NCBI GenBank assembly: GCA_017999235.1
Contig: JAGOBN010000114.1
Location: 1-9,207, forward strand
Length of the DNA: 9,207 bases
Direction: 5' to 3'
Source: Anaerolineales bacterium
Lineage (GTDB): Bacteria; Chloroflexota; Anaerolineae; Anaerolineales; UBA6663
In this document: positions 1 through 6,879 of the stretch, piece after piece
Layout of the letters: each line of letters opens with the position of its first letter
Numbering within the stretch: the first letter of the stretch is position 1
Notes under the pieces: generated by a model
What the model saw: only the letters and a program-made list of their open reading frames with translations
What the model was told of the DNA's origin: nothing
Databases searched by the model: none
Translations under genes and position numbers: made by a program

Positions 1-1
1 C

Positions 2-622
2 CCGCTGTTCTGCGAAGGCAAAGGGCCGTTCCGGTGGGTGGCGCTCTCCGGTGATCCGGAGGATATTTACCGCACCGATGAAGCCATCCTGGAGCTCTTC
101 CCCAAGGACGCCCACCTGCGCCGCTGGCTGACGATGGCGCGCGAGAAGATCCACTTCCAGGGCCTGCCGGCCCGTATCTGCTGGCTGGGCTATGGCGAAC
201 GCGCCCGGGCCGGCCTGAAGTTCAACGAAATGGTGGCGCGCGGCGTGGTCCAGGCCCCCCTCGTCATCGGGCGCGATCATCTAGATTCCGGCTCGGTGGC
301 CAGCCCCAACCGCGAGACCGAGGCCATGCGCGACGGCACCGACGCGGTCAGCGACTGGCCGATCCTCAACGCGTTGATCAACGCCGTGGGCGGCGCCACC
401 TGGGTCAGCTTCCACCACGGCGGGGGCGTGGGCATCGGCTACAGCCAGCACGCCGGCCAGGTGATTGTGGCGGATGGCACGCCGGAGGCCGCGCGCCGGC
501 TGGAGCGCGTGCTCACCTCCGACCCCGGCATGGGCGTGGTGCGCCACGCGGACGCCGGCTACCCGGAGGCCATCGCGGCCGCCAAGCGGCATGGGATCAA
601 GATGCCGATGTTGAAGGGATAG
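2..622 (+). CDS. hutU: Urocanate hydratase (urocanase), C-terminal part; 5' end outside window
   Basis: Urocanase converts urocanate to imidazolonepropionate, the second step of histidine degradation, using tightly bound NAD+ in the cytoplasm. The frame is open from base 2 and gives 206 residues before TAG. The fragment opens with [14 protein letters not shown], typical of the family. [10 protein letters not shown] at fragment residues 52-61 is the urocanase signature, whose cysteine (residue 60) corresponds to the active-site Cys of the Pseudomonas enzyme. From that Cys to the end there are about 147 residues, as in full-length urocanases of about 555 aa, so the C-terminus is complete and roughly 350 residues lie upstream of the window. 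An internal GTG at 38 is not a start, because conserved family sequence precedes it. No other hut gene follows; the next gene is an unrelated peptidase. Confidence 0.96.
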   Translation, partial: PLFCEGKGPFRWVALSGDPEDIYRTDEAILELFPKDAHLRRWLTMAREKIHFQGLPARICWLGYGERARAGLKFNEMVARGVVQAPLVIGRDHLDSGSVASPNRETEAMRDGTDAVSDWPILNALINAVGGATWVSFHHGGGVGIGYSQHAGQVIVADGTPEAARRLERVLTSDPGMGVVRHADAGYPEAIAAAKRHGIKMPMLKG

Positions 623-627
623 CTTTC

Positions 628-690
628 GCCACAGAGACACGGAGACACAGAGTCGGATAACGCCTCTCCGTGTCTCTGTGTCTCCGTGGC
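628..690. repeat. Intergenic palindromic repeat built from 8-bp units (CACAGAGA type)
   Basis: Two 25-base arms (628-652 and 666-690) are inverted copies, 22 of 25 positions matching, around a 13-base loop. Each arm is itself tandem with an 8-bp period: cacagaga/cacggaga/cacagag on the left and its complement type on the right. Because of this the arms can also pair in two shifted registers with perfect matches: 638-652 with 674-688 (15 bp) and 630-645 with 665-680 (16 bp). No T-run follows on the plus strand, so it is not a canonical terminator. It fills nearly the whole gap between the urocanase stop and the M23 peptidase start. It looks like a dispersed REP-like palindrome; that it recurs elsewhere in the genome is inference. 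Confidence 0.8.
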
Positions 691-698
691 CAACAACT

Positions 699-1403
699 AT
701 GCGCGCTTGGTCCAAACGGCTTTTCTTGTTGCTGCTGGCTTTCGCAGCCGGCTCCGCCATGGCGCCCAACGCCGGCGCGGAGGGTAAGCCTTTCAGGCTG
801 CCGTTCAACACGCCGGCCGGCCCCAGCACCTGGCTGGTGGGCCAGCTCTACGGCAACACCACCGCCGCCTACCGCTGGCGGCGCGTCATGTACGGCGCCG
901 GCCAGGGCCTGCACTTTGGGATTGATTTCTCCGCGCGCTGCGGCACCCCCGTGACCGCCATCGGCGACGGCGTGGTGACCAAGGTGGATGCCGAACAGCA
1001 CGGCGCCGGCCCGCACAACCTGATGATCGACCACCCCAACGGCTACGCCTCGTTCTACGGCCATCTGGTGGAGCGGGCCAGCGTGGATGTGGGCCAGCCG
1101 GTGACGCAGGGCGAGGTGGTGGGCTACACCGGCGACCCGGACCTGACCTGCACCTCGCGCCCGCACCTGCACCTGGAGATCCGCAGCGGCTACAACTACC
1201 GCACCGCCTACAACCCCGTCGCCTTGATTGAGGCCGATTGGGATGCGCTGATGCTGACCGGGGCTTTTCAGCGCGGCTTTGAGCGCGATCTTGACAACCC
1301 GCGCCAATGGCAGACCCCGGAGGACCAGCCGGAGGTGCAGTTTGGCGGCGCCATTCTGAATGACTACGTCCGCCCCTGGCCGCCGGAGTGGCTGAACCGC
1401 TGA
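699..1403 (+). CDS. Secreted M23-family metallopeptidase (LytM/peptidoglycan endopeptidase type)
   Basis: M23 peptidases are zinc endopeptidases that usually cut peptide cross-links in the cell wall. The 234-residue product has an N-terminal signal peptide (MRAWSKRLFLLLLAFAAGSAMA, split here as positive n-region residues 1-7 and hydrophobic core 8-21). The M23 core has HFGIDF with zinc ligands H72 and D76, YGH with H122, and RPHLHLEI with H156 and H158. All metal and catalytic residues of the family are therefore present. About 70 residues follow the last motif, ending in a Trp/Pro-rich tail with no recognised domain. I chose the ATG at 699 over an in-frame GTG at 678 because the signal peptide then starts with its basic residues and the GTG lies inside the palindromic repeat. 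No Shine-Dalgarno sequence is visible; the repeat arm occupies the region upstream. The physiological target (own wall or other) is not shown. Confidence 0.92.
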   Translation: MRAWSKRLFLLLLAFAAGSAMAPNAGAEGKPFRLPFNTPAGPSTWLVGQLYGNTTAAYRWRRVMYGAGQGLHFGIDFSARCGTPVTAIGDGVVTKVDAEQHGAGPHNLMIDHPNGYASFYGHLVERASVDVGQPVTQGEVVGYTGDPDLTCTSRPHLHLEIRSGYNYRTAYNPVALIEADWDALMLTGAFQRGFERDLDNPRQWQTPEDQPEVQFGGAILNDYVRPWPPEWLNR

Positions 1404-1406
1404 CGC

Positions 1407-2210
1407 TTAGTCCGCGGCCGTCAACTGCATCAGCGTCTGGCCGTCCGCATCCAGCAGCGTCAGGGTCGTGCGCGCGATCTGGTAAGCGGCGGTCTTCCCC
1501 AGCGCTTCCAAAAAGGCCTGCTCGCGCGCGCTGGTGGCCTCGCAATACATCCGCGTCGCGCCCAGCGGGCCAAACGCCAGCGCGCCGGCGTCGAGCGTAT
1601 AAGCGCCAAAGTAGGTGTTGCAGCCCGCAAAGCCTTCCGCTTGGCCGCCCGTCAGCCGCAGGGTGAGGGCTTCATCGCCGGCCGCGCTCACCACGGCCTG
1701 GTCCTGCACCAGCCCGCTCAACTGCCAGAGGGTGGCCTCCAACGCCGCCGGCGCCGCGGCGGCGTACACCAGGACCCCGGCCGGCCCCGTCAACGTCAGC
1801 TGGCCGGCCTCCAGTTGGACGCTGGTCACCGCGGCCAGGATGGCCAGGAAATCCGTCTCCTGCCGCATCTGGGGCTCCGGGCACGCCATCAGCGTCATCA
1901 TCGGGCCGGGCGCCGCCAACGTGATCTGCGTCCCAGCCAATTGATAGTTCACGCCAAAAGAGTTGCAGCCGGTCGAGCCGCTGAGGCGCTCGCCGTCAAT
2001 GTCCAAAGCCGCCGGCCCCGCCGGCGGCGTGAGGGCCCCCGGCCGGCCATAGCCCGTCAAGTTCCAGACCGTGCCGGCCAGCGCGGGCGCGGCAGGCGTG
2101 TCCGGCGCAGCGCCGGCTAAGGGCGGCGTGAGCGGCGCGCGGGCCGCCAGCCACAGACCCACGAGACCCGCCACGGGAAACAGCCAACGAAAAAACCGAC
2201 CGAGAGTCAT
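1407..2210 (-). CDS. Membrane-anchored or secreted protein with two META (HslJ-like, DUF306) domains
   Basis: The 267-residue product begins with a basic stretch and hydrophobic segment (residues 5-23, LFPVAGLVGLWLAA core) serving as signal peptide or membrane anchor, then an Ala/Pro linker to about residue 43. Two META domains follow, at about 44-150 and 158-266. Each starts with a TxWxL-type strand (TVWNL; ATLWQL), carries GCN (C82 and C197) and a second cysteine in an M-x-C context (C110 in LMAC; C223 in MYC), and ends in a repeated short-strand segment. HslJ-like META proteins are linked to envelope stress or heat resistance in enteric bacteria; the role here is unknown. The start at 2210 is chosen over the ATG at 2342 because an AAGGA ribosome site lies 8 bases upstream and the signal segment begins there. 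It is convergent with the M23 gene, with only 3 bp between stop codons. Confidence 0.88.
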   Translation of the reverse strand: MTLGRFFRWLFPVAGLVGLWLAARAPLTPPLAGAAPDTPAAPALAGTVWNLTGYGRPGALTPPAGPAALDIDGERLSGSTGCNSFGVNYQLAGTQITLAAPGPMMTLMACPEPQMRQETDFLAILAAVTSVQLEAGQLTLTGPAGVLVYAAAAPAALEATLWQLSGLVQDQAVVSAAGDEALTLRLTGGQAEGFAGCNTYFGAYTLDAGALAFGPLGATRMYCEATSAREQAFLEALGKTAAYQIARTTLTLLDADGQTLMQLTAAD

Positions 2211-2356
2211 CAGACTAATCCTTGAGAAGTGGCCCGCCAGGCGGCGGGCTGGGTTTACTGTATTCTGAACGCCGGCCACGCGCCCGAGGTTCCCGCGTAC
2301 AATAGGCTCCTGGCGGGCCGGCTCCCGGCCCAACCTCCCCAATTGCGACGTCAGCC
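2211..2356. promoter_or_regulatory. Divergent intergenic region serving the META gene (-) and the lipoprotein gene (+)
   Basis: This 146-bp gap lies between two divergently oriented starts and must hold promoters for both unless they are read from afar. On the plus strand TACAAT at 2298-2303 is a fair -10 element, but no convincing -35 lies 16-18 bases upstream. On the minus strand TACAGT (2262 to 2257) is a weaker -10, also without a -35. The META gene has a clear AAGGA ribosome site at its end of the gap. The lipoprotein gene has none, and its leader even contains CCTCC. The sites are candidates only; no operator palindrome with clear arms is seen. Confidence 0.35.
2232..2249 (-). other. 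Hairpin in the META gene leader
   Basis: GCCCGCC (2232-2238) and GGCGGGC (2243-2249) form a perfect 7-bp G+C stem with a 4-base loop. It lies between the candidate minus-strand -10 and the ribosome site of the META gene. No T-run follows in the direction of that gene, so it is not an intrinsic terminator. It may be a leader structure or chance in GC-rich DNA. Confidence 0.35.
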
Positions 2357-3541
2357 ATGAAGCCCTGTCCTGCTGCCTCCCCTGCTGTCCGCTGGCCGGG
2401 GCGGCTGATGCAACTCATGCTCGGCGGCGCGGTGCTGAGTGCCTGTGCCACGGCCCCCGCCGCCCCGCCGGTCAATACCCGCGTCCCCACCGTGGCCGCG
2501 CCCACGTCCACGCCGGCGCGCGCCGCGGCGCCCACGCTCTTTCCCAGCCTGACCCCGCCGCCCCTGGAAAACCGCACGCCCGAACCGACCCAGACGCCGG
2601 CCCCGCGCCTGCGCCCGCTCACCACCGGCGGCTGCTGCGTCCAGCCATTTTTCTCGCCGGACGGCGCGCAGGTCTGGTATCTGGATAAGCCCTCGGATAC
2701 CCAGCCGGCCGGCGTGTGGGGCGTGCCGGCCGACGGCGGCGGCGCGCCCGCCTTCATCACGGACCGGCTGGGGATCTTCTCGCCGGATGGCGCGCTAAGC
2801 GCTTACCCGGAAGCCGGCCTCACCTATGTGGAACGCGTCGCCACCGGCGAACGCTGGCCGGTGCCGGCCGCCGGCCGCGCCATCCTGTTTGCGCCGGACA
2901 GCGCCCAGATTGCGTGGCAGACCGCGTCCTCCACCATCAACTTCGACCGGCGCGTGGTTGAGGTCTGGGCCGCGGCCGTGGATGGCACCCAGTCCCGCTC
3001 AATCGCGCGCTTAATCGGCGGCGGCGTGGTGGATTGGTTTCCGGACAGCCGGCGTCTGCTGGTCACCGGGCGCGCCGAGGCCGGCGCCGAGCCCGCCCTG
3101 CTGGCCGTGGACGTGGCGACCGGCGCCCTGACCCCCTTGGCCACGGTGGCCAATGTGCGCGGCGCCCTGCTCTCGCCGGCCGGCGGCTGGCTGGCCTATC
3201 AGGTCACGTTCTCCGGCGACGCCGCCCAGGACGGGTTGTGGATCCTGCCCATGGCCGGCGGAGAGCCGCGCCGGCTGGCGCTCTTTGGCGCCTACCGCTG
3301 GCGCGCCGAGGGCCGGCTGTTGATCGTGCCGCTGGAGGCCGCCGGCGGCAGTCAGCGCCTGGTGAGCGCCGACGCCGCGACCGGCGCCCTCACCGACCTG
3401 ACCGACCCGCGCGTGACCGCGTTCCGGATCGCGGCCGGCGATTGGGCGTTGTCGCCGGATGGCCGGCGGGTGGTGTTTGTTAACGCCGCCGACGATAATC
3501 TGTGGCTGCTGGAATTGCCGGACACGGGAGGCCCGCCATGA
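2357..3541 (+). CDS. Lipoprotein with TolB/WD40-like beta-propeller
   Basis: The 394-residue product has a lipoprotein signal: basic residues R12 and R16, a hydrophobic core and lipobox LSAC, with C30 as the lipidated cysteine. A Pro/Thr-rich linker (about 31-88, with TPEPTQTPAP) leads to a beta-propeller. Propeller turns of the SPDG type recur at 99-103 (FSPDG), 141-145 (FSPDG), 178-182 (FAPDS), 227-231 (WFPDS), 272-276 (LSPAG) and 365-369 (LSPDG), each near a W/Y-containing strand, consistent with about six blades. Such proteins act outside the membrane, binding proteins or polymers; no catalytic motif is visible. The start has no Shine-Dalgarno site, but the signal peptide fits only this Met. 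The 3' end overlaps the next gene as ATGA, implying translational coupling. Ligand unknown. Confidence 0.85.
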   Translation: MKPCPAASPAVRWPGRLMQLMLGGAVLSACATAPAAPPVNTRVPTVAAPTSTPARAAAPTLFPSLTPPPLENRTPEPTQTPAPRLRPLTTGGCCVQPFFSPDGAQVWYLDKPSDTQPAGVWGVPADGGGAPAFITDRLGIFSPDGALSAYPEAGLTYVERVATGERWPVPAAGRAILFAPDSAQIAWQTASSTINFDRRVVEVWAAAVDGTQSRSIARLIGGGVVDWFPDSRRLLVTGRAEAGAEPALLAVDVATGALTPLATVANVRGALLSPAGGWLAYQVTFSGDAAQDGLWILPMAGGEPRRLALFGAYRWRAEGRLLIVPLEAAGGSQRLVSADAATGALTDLTDPRVTAFRIAAGDWALSPDGRRVVFVNAADDNLWLLELPDTGGPP

Positions 3542-4755
3542 CCACTCCGTTTCTCCTGGGCGTCAACTACTGGCCGCGCCGCAAAGCGATGGGCTGGTGG
3601 GCGCGCTTTGATCTGGGCGAAGTCCGCGAGGAGTTTGCGCTCATCCGCGACCTGGGCTTGAAGCTGGTCCGGATATTCCTGCTCTGGGATGACTTTCAGC
3701 CGGACCCGGACAGCGTCTCCGCGCCGGCCCTGGCGCACCTGGTGCAAGTGGCGGATACGGCCGCCGAGCTCGGCCTGGCGCTCGATATCACTTTCTTCAC
3801 CGGCCACATGAGCGGCCCCAACTGGCCGCCGCGCTGGCTGATGGGCACGCCCGCCGTGGCGACGCCGCGCCCGCTGGCCCGCGGCGGGCGGCTGATCACC
3901 GGGACGTACCGCAATCCCTTCTCCGATCCCGAGGCCCTGGCCGCCGAGCGCCGGCTGTTAACGGCCGTCATCACCGCCCTGCGCGAGCACCCGGCGGTTG
4001 CGGTCTGGAACCTGGGCAACGAGCCCGATCTCTTCGCGGAGCCGGCCGACGCCGCGGCCGGCCAGGCCTGGGTGCGCGCCTGGGCCGCGCACGTTCGCGC
4101 GCTGGACCCGGCGCATCCCGTCACCTGCGGCCTGCACTTCCCCAGCCTGGCCTCTCACAACGGCCTGCGGGTGGATCAGGTGTTCAGCGCCACGGATTGG
4201 GCCGTGATGCACGCCTATCCGATGTATCTGCCGTGGGCGCGGGAGCCGCTGGACCCGGAAGTGGTGCCGTTCGCGTGCGCGCTGGCTTCGGCCTTGTGCG
4301 GCCGGCCGGTGTTGATGGAGGAGTTCGGCGGGCCGACCTTGCCGCCGGGGACCGCCTCACAGGTGCGGACCTGGACCGCCCATGGCCGGCCGCACCGCCA
4401 GTTCCTGGCCTCGGAAGACGACCTGGCCGCGTATCTGGCCGCCGTCCTGCCGCGTCTGGTGGACGTGGGCGCCACTGGCGCGGTGCTGTGGTGCTTCGCC
4501 GATTACGCGGAAGCGCTGTGGAATGAACCGCCCTGCGACGAATTCTGGCACGAGCGCCACTTTGGCCTGGTGCGCCCGGATGGAACTTTGAAACCGCACG
4601 CCCAGGTGCTGCGCGGTTTCGCGGCCGCCCACCCGCAGGTGCGGGCGGCGCCGGCCCGGCGCGTCACGCTGGATCTGACCCCGGACGAGTATTATCAGGA
4701 CCCGGACGGCAACGCCCAGCGCCTTTTCCAGCGCTTCGTCGCGGGCGCCGGGTAA
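3538..4755 (+). CDS. Cytoplasmic clan GH-A glycoside hydrolase (GH5/cellulase-like)
   Basis: The 405-residue protein has the features of a retaining TIM-barrel glycosidase. GVNYWPR at residues 8-14 is the first strand, and LKLVRIFLLWDDF at 41-53 carries the usual R/W positions. WNLGNEP at 157-163 contains the acid/base E162, and VLMEEFG at 258-264 contains the likely nucleophile E262. WCF at 318-320 is a typical late-barrel aromatic. No signal peptide is present, so it acts in the cytoplasm, probably on imported beta-linked oligosaccharides. Exact family and substrate (beta-mannoside, beta-glucoside or other) cannot be assigned by reading. The start is set by GGGAGG at 3526-3531, six bases before ATG; a GTG at 3502 lies inside the preceding gene and has no ribosome site. 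It overlaps the lipoprotein gene by 4 bases. A short tail (371-405) follows the barrel. Confidence 0.85.
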   Translation: MTTPFLLGVNYWPRRKAMGWWARFDLGEVREEFALIRDLGLKLVRIFLLWDDFQPDPDSVSAPALAHLVQVADTAAELGLALDITFFTGHMSGPNWPPRWLMGTPAVATPRPLARGGRLITGTYRNPFSDPEALAAERRLLTAVITALREHPAVAVWNLGNEPDLFAEPADAAAGQAWVRAWAAHVRALDPAHPVTCGLHFPSLASHNGLRVDQVFSATDWAVMHAYPMYLPWAREPLDPEVVPFACALASALCGRPVLMEEFGGPTLPPGTASQVRTWTAHGRPHRQFLASEDDLAAYLAAVLPRLVDVGATGAVLWCFADYAEALWNEPPCDEFWHERHFGLVRPDGTLKPHAQVLRGFAAAHPQVRAAPARRVTLDLTPDEYYQDPDGNAQRLFQRFVAGAG

Positions 4756-4792
4756 AATTCAGGCTCCGTCTGCTGCTGAGCGTCTATTCATC

Positions 4793-4813
4793 GCCCAGGC
4801 CGCCGGCCCGGGC
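4793..4813 (+). other. Leader hairpin just upstream of the GH1 ribosome site
   Basis: GCCCAGGCC (4793-4801) pairs with GGCCCGGGC (4805-4813) with one A-C mismatch, giving a 9-position stem and a 3-base loop. It ends 7 bases before the GGGAG ribosome site. Only TACTTCT follows, not a real T-run, so termination is doubtful. It could set the relative output of the downstream gene. Confidence 0.35.
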
Positions 4814-4835
4814 TACTTCTGGGAGAGTCACAACG

Positions 4836-6194
4836 ATGAGCGAACACCTGCATTCTTTTCCACCCGGCTTCGTCTGGGGCAGCGCCACCGCCTCTTATCA
4901 AATTGAGGGCGCCTGGCAGGCCGACGGCAAAGGCGAATCCATCTGGGACCGCTTCAGCCACACGCCCGGCCGGGTCCGCGCCGGCGACACCGGCGACGTG
5001 GCCTGCGACCACTACCACCGCTGGCGCGACGATATCGCCCTGATGAAGTCTTTGGGCCTGCCGGCCTACCGCTTCTCCATCAGCTGGCCGCGCATCCTGC
5101 CGGCCGGCCGCGGCGCCGTCAACGCCGCCGGGCTGGATTTCTACAGCCGGCTGGTGGACGGCCTGCTGGAGGCCGGCATCACGCCGTTTGTCACGCTTTA
5201 CCATTGGGACCTGCCGCAGGCGCTGCAAGACCAGGGCGGCTGGCCGGCGCGCGCCACCGCCGAGGCCTTTGTCGAATACGCGGACGTGGTCAGCCGCGCC
5301 CTGGGCGACCGGGTCAAACGCTGGATCACGCACAACGAGCCGTGGTGCGCGGCCTTCCTAAGCCACCAGATCGGCGAGCATGCGCCGGGCCTGCAAGACT
5401 GGCGCGCCGCCATCGCCGCCGGCCACCATGTGCTGCTCTCGCACGGCTGGGCGCTGCCGGTGCTGCGGCGCAACAGCCCGCAGGCGGAAGCGGGGATCAC
5501 CCTCAACTTTGAGCACACCATGCCGGCCTCCGCCAGCGCCGCGGACCGCCGCGTCACGCTCCAGCATGATGGCTACTTCAACCGCTGGTTCCTGGACCCG
5601 CTCTTTGGCCGGCACTACCCGGCGGACAAGGTGGCCGAGTACACGGCGCTGGGCGCCTGGGATCCGGCGCTGGTGCGGCCGGGCGACCTGGACGCCATCG
5701 CCGCGCCGATGGACTTTCTGGGCGTCAATTACTACTCGCGCTTTGTGGGCCGGGACACGGCCGCGCCGGACAACCTGCCGCCGGTGGTCATTCCCGCGCC
5801 GGCCGCCGAGCGCACGGAGATGGGCTGGGAGATCTATCCCGACGGCCTGTATCACCTGCTCGGCCGTCTGCATTTTAATTACCAGGCGCCCAAGCTGTAC
5901 ATCACCGAGAACGGCGTGAGCTTTGGCGATGGGCCGGACGCCCACGGCCGGATCGCCGACCAGCGCCGGATCGATTACCTGCGCGCCCATTTCCGCGCCG
6001 CGCACTGCGCGCTGCAGGCCGGCGTGCCGCTGGCCGGCTACTTCGTCTGGTCATTGATGGACAACTTTGAGTGGGCCCAGGGCTACGCTCAGCGCTTCGG
6101 CCTGGTGTGGGTGGATTTCGCCACCCAGCAGCGGCTGCCCAAAGACAGCGCGCTGTGGCTGCGGAACGTCATCGCGGCCAACGCCGTGGACTAG
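4836..6194 (+). CDS. bglA: Glycoside hydrolase family 1 beta-glucosidase
   Basis: GH1 enzymes release terminal beta-glucosyl or beta-galactosyl units from oligosaccharides by a retaining mechanism. The 452-residue length is standard for the family. Visible motifs are the N-terminal signature FPPGFVWGSATASYQIEG (residues 8-25, with sugar-binding Q22), YHW at 122-124 (H123), THNEPW at 165-170 with acid/base E168, NYYSR at 298-302, YITENG at 355-360 with nucleophile E358, and WSLMDNFEW at 405-413, which forms the glycone pocket. No signal peptide, so cytoplasmic. The start has GGGAGA at 4821-4826, nine bases upstream. It lies 80 bp after the GH-A hydrolase and 15 bp before the Nudix gene, suggesting co-transcription. 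The sugar specificity, and therefore the symbol, is only the usual one for the family. Confidence 0.96.
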   Translation: MSEHLHSFPPGFVWGSATASYQIEGAWQADGKGESIWDRFSHTPGRVRAGDTGDVACDHYHRWRDDIALMKSLGLPAYRFSISWPRILPAGRGAVNAAGLDFYSRLVDGLLEAGITPFVTLYHWDLPQALQDQGGWPARATAEAFVEYADVVSRALGDRVKRWITHNEPWCAAFLSHQIGEHAPGLQDWRAAIAAGHHVLLSHGWALPVLRRNSPQAEAGITLNFEHTMPASASAADRRVTLQHDGYFNRWFLDPLFGRHYPADKVAEYTALGAWDPALVRPGDLDAIAAPMDFLGVNYYSRFVGRDTAAPDNLPPVVIPAPAAERTEMGWEIYPDGLYHLLGRLHFNYQAPKLYITENGVSFGDGPDAHGRIADQRRIDYLRAHFRAAHCALQAGVPLAGYFVWSLMDNFEWAQGYAQRFGLVWVDFATQQRLPKDSALWLRNVIAANAVD

Positions 6195-6209
6195 ACCCGG
6201 CGGACCCGC

Positions 6210-6797
6210 ATGGCCCACGACTGGACGCAGCAACTGGGGCGGACCTTGGCCGCGCGGACGGCCGGCACCCGCGCGGAATGGGAAGCGCGGCCGGCCGCGG
6301 TGCTGGTGCCGCTGCTCCAGAAAGACGGGGCCTGGCAACTGCTGCTCACCCAGCGCACGCACACCGTCGAGAGCCACAAGGGCCAGGTGGCCTTTCCGGG
6401 CGGGCGCGTGGACCCGGAGGACGCCTCCCGCGTGGAGACCGCCCTGCGCGAAACCGAAGAAGAGATTGGCTTGCCGCGCCAGCAGGTACGCGTCCTGGGC
6501 CAACTGGATGAGCTTCTGACCGTGACCCAGTATCGGGTGACGCCGATTGTGGGCGTGATCCCGTGGCCGTGGGCGTGGCGGCTCTCAACGGCCGAACTCT
6601 CAGAGGTCTTCACCGTCCCGGTGCGCTGGCTGGCGGACCCCGCCAACCGCCACGTGGAACTGCGGGAACCGTATGTGCCCGGCCCCAAAATCGAAGTGTA
6701 TTACTTCTACTATGAGGCGTACACGATCTGGGGCGCGACCGCCCGCATCATCCAGAACTTTGTCGATATCGCCCAGCCGCTGCTGGCGGCGCTGTAA
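6210..6797 (+). CDS. Nudix hydrolase, CoA-pyrophosphatase (NudL/UPF0035) type
   Basis: The 195-residue protein carries the extended motif of CoA-cleaving Nudix enzymes. LLLTQR (44-49) and HKGQVAFPGG (56-65) form the UPF0035-type block, which leads directly into VDPEDASRVETALRETEEEIGL. Within it REtEEEIGL (80-88) is the Nudix helix, with E81, E84 and E85 as magnesium ligands. Family members cleave CoA or its derivatives to 4'-phosphopantetheine and adenosine 3',5'-bisphosphate. The match to the NudL pattern is by motif; activity on another nucleoside diphosphate is possible. It starts 15 bp after the GH1 stop with only a weak GGCGGA ribosome site, so it probably rides on the same transcript. 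That says little about its role, since Nudix housecleaning genes are often found in unrelated operons. Confidence 0.9.
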   Translation: MAHDWTQQLGRTLAARTAGTRAEWEARPAAVLVPLLQKDGAWQLLLTQRTHTVESHKGQVAFPGGRVDPEDASRVETALRETEEEIGLPRQQVRVLGQLDELLTVTQYRVTPIVGVIPWPWAWRLSTAELSEVFTVPVRWLADPANRHVELREPYVPGPKIEVYYFYYEAYTIWGATARIIQNFVDIAQPLLAAL

Positions 6798-6816
6798 CTC
6801 CGCGGCTTGAATAAAA

Positions 6817-6846
6817 CACCGCGCCCGGTCTCTGCCGGGCGCGGTG
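6817..6846. terminator. Bidirectional intrinsic terminator between convergent Nudix and bL25 genes
   Basis: A perfect 12-bp stem (CACCGCGCCCGG at 6817-6828, complement at 6835-6846) encloses a 6-base loop. On the minus strand it is followed by TTTTATT (6816 to 6810), a good U-tract for ending the bL25 transcript. On the plus strand only CGTTTA follows, so termination of the Nudix/GH1 run is weaker but plausible. It sits between the Nudix stop (6797) and the bL25 stop (6880). Confidence 0.9.
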
Positions 6847-6879
6847 CGTTTAACCAGAACGGCCGGATAACAGCGGCGC

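Noticed and set aside
678..698. GTG at 678 as an earlier start of the M23 peptidase
   Set aside because: It lies inside the palindromic repeat, and the added residues break the normal signal-peptide order. ATG at 699 fits better.
597..1307. Long minus-strand open frame opposite the M23 gene
   Set aside because: It is a GC-rich shadow of the peptidase gene, low in complexity, runs through the palindromic repeat and matches no family. The plus frame has full catalytic motifs.
2211..2342. ATG at 2342 as the start of the META protein
   Set aside because: The extra 44 residues have no domain and precede a good ribosome site and a normal signal segment starting at 2210.
4753..4758. TAAAAT as a -10 element for the GH1 gene
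   Set aside because: It overlaps a stop codon and no -35-like hexamer lies 15-19 bases upstream.
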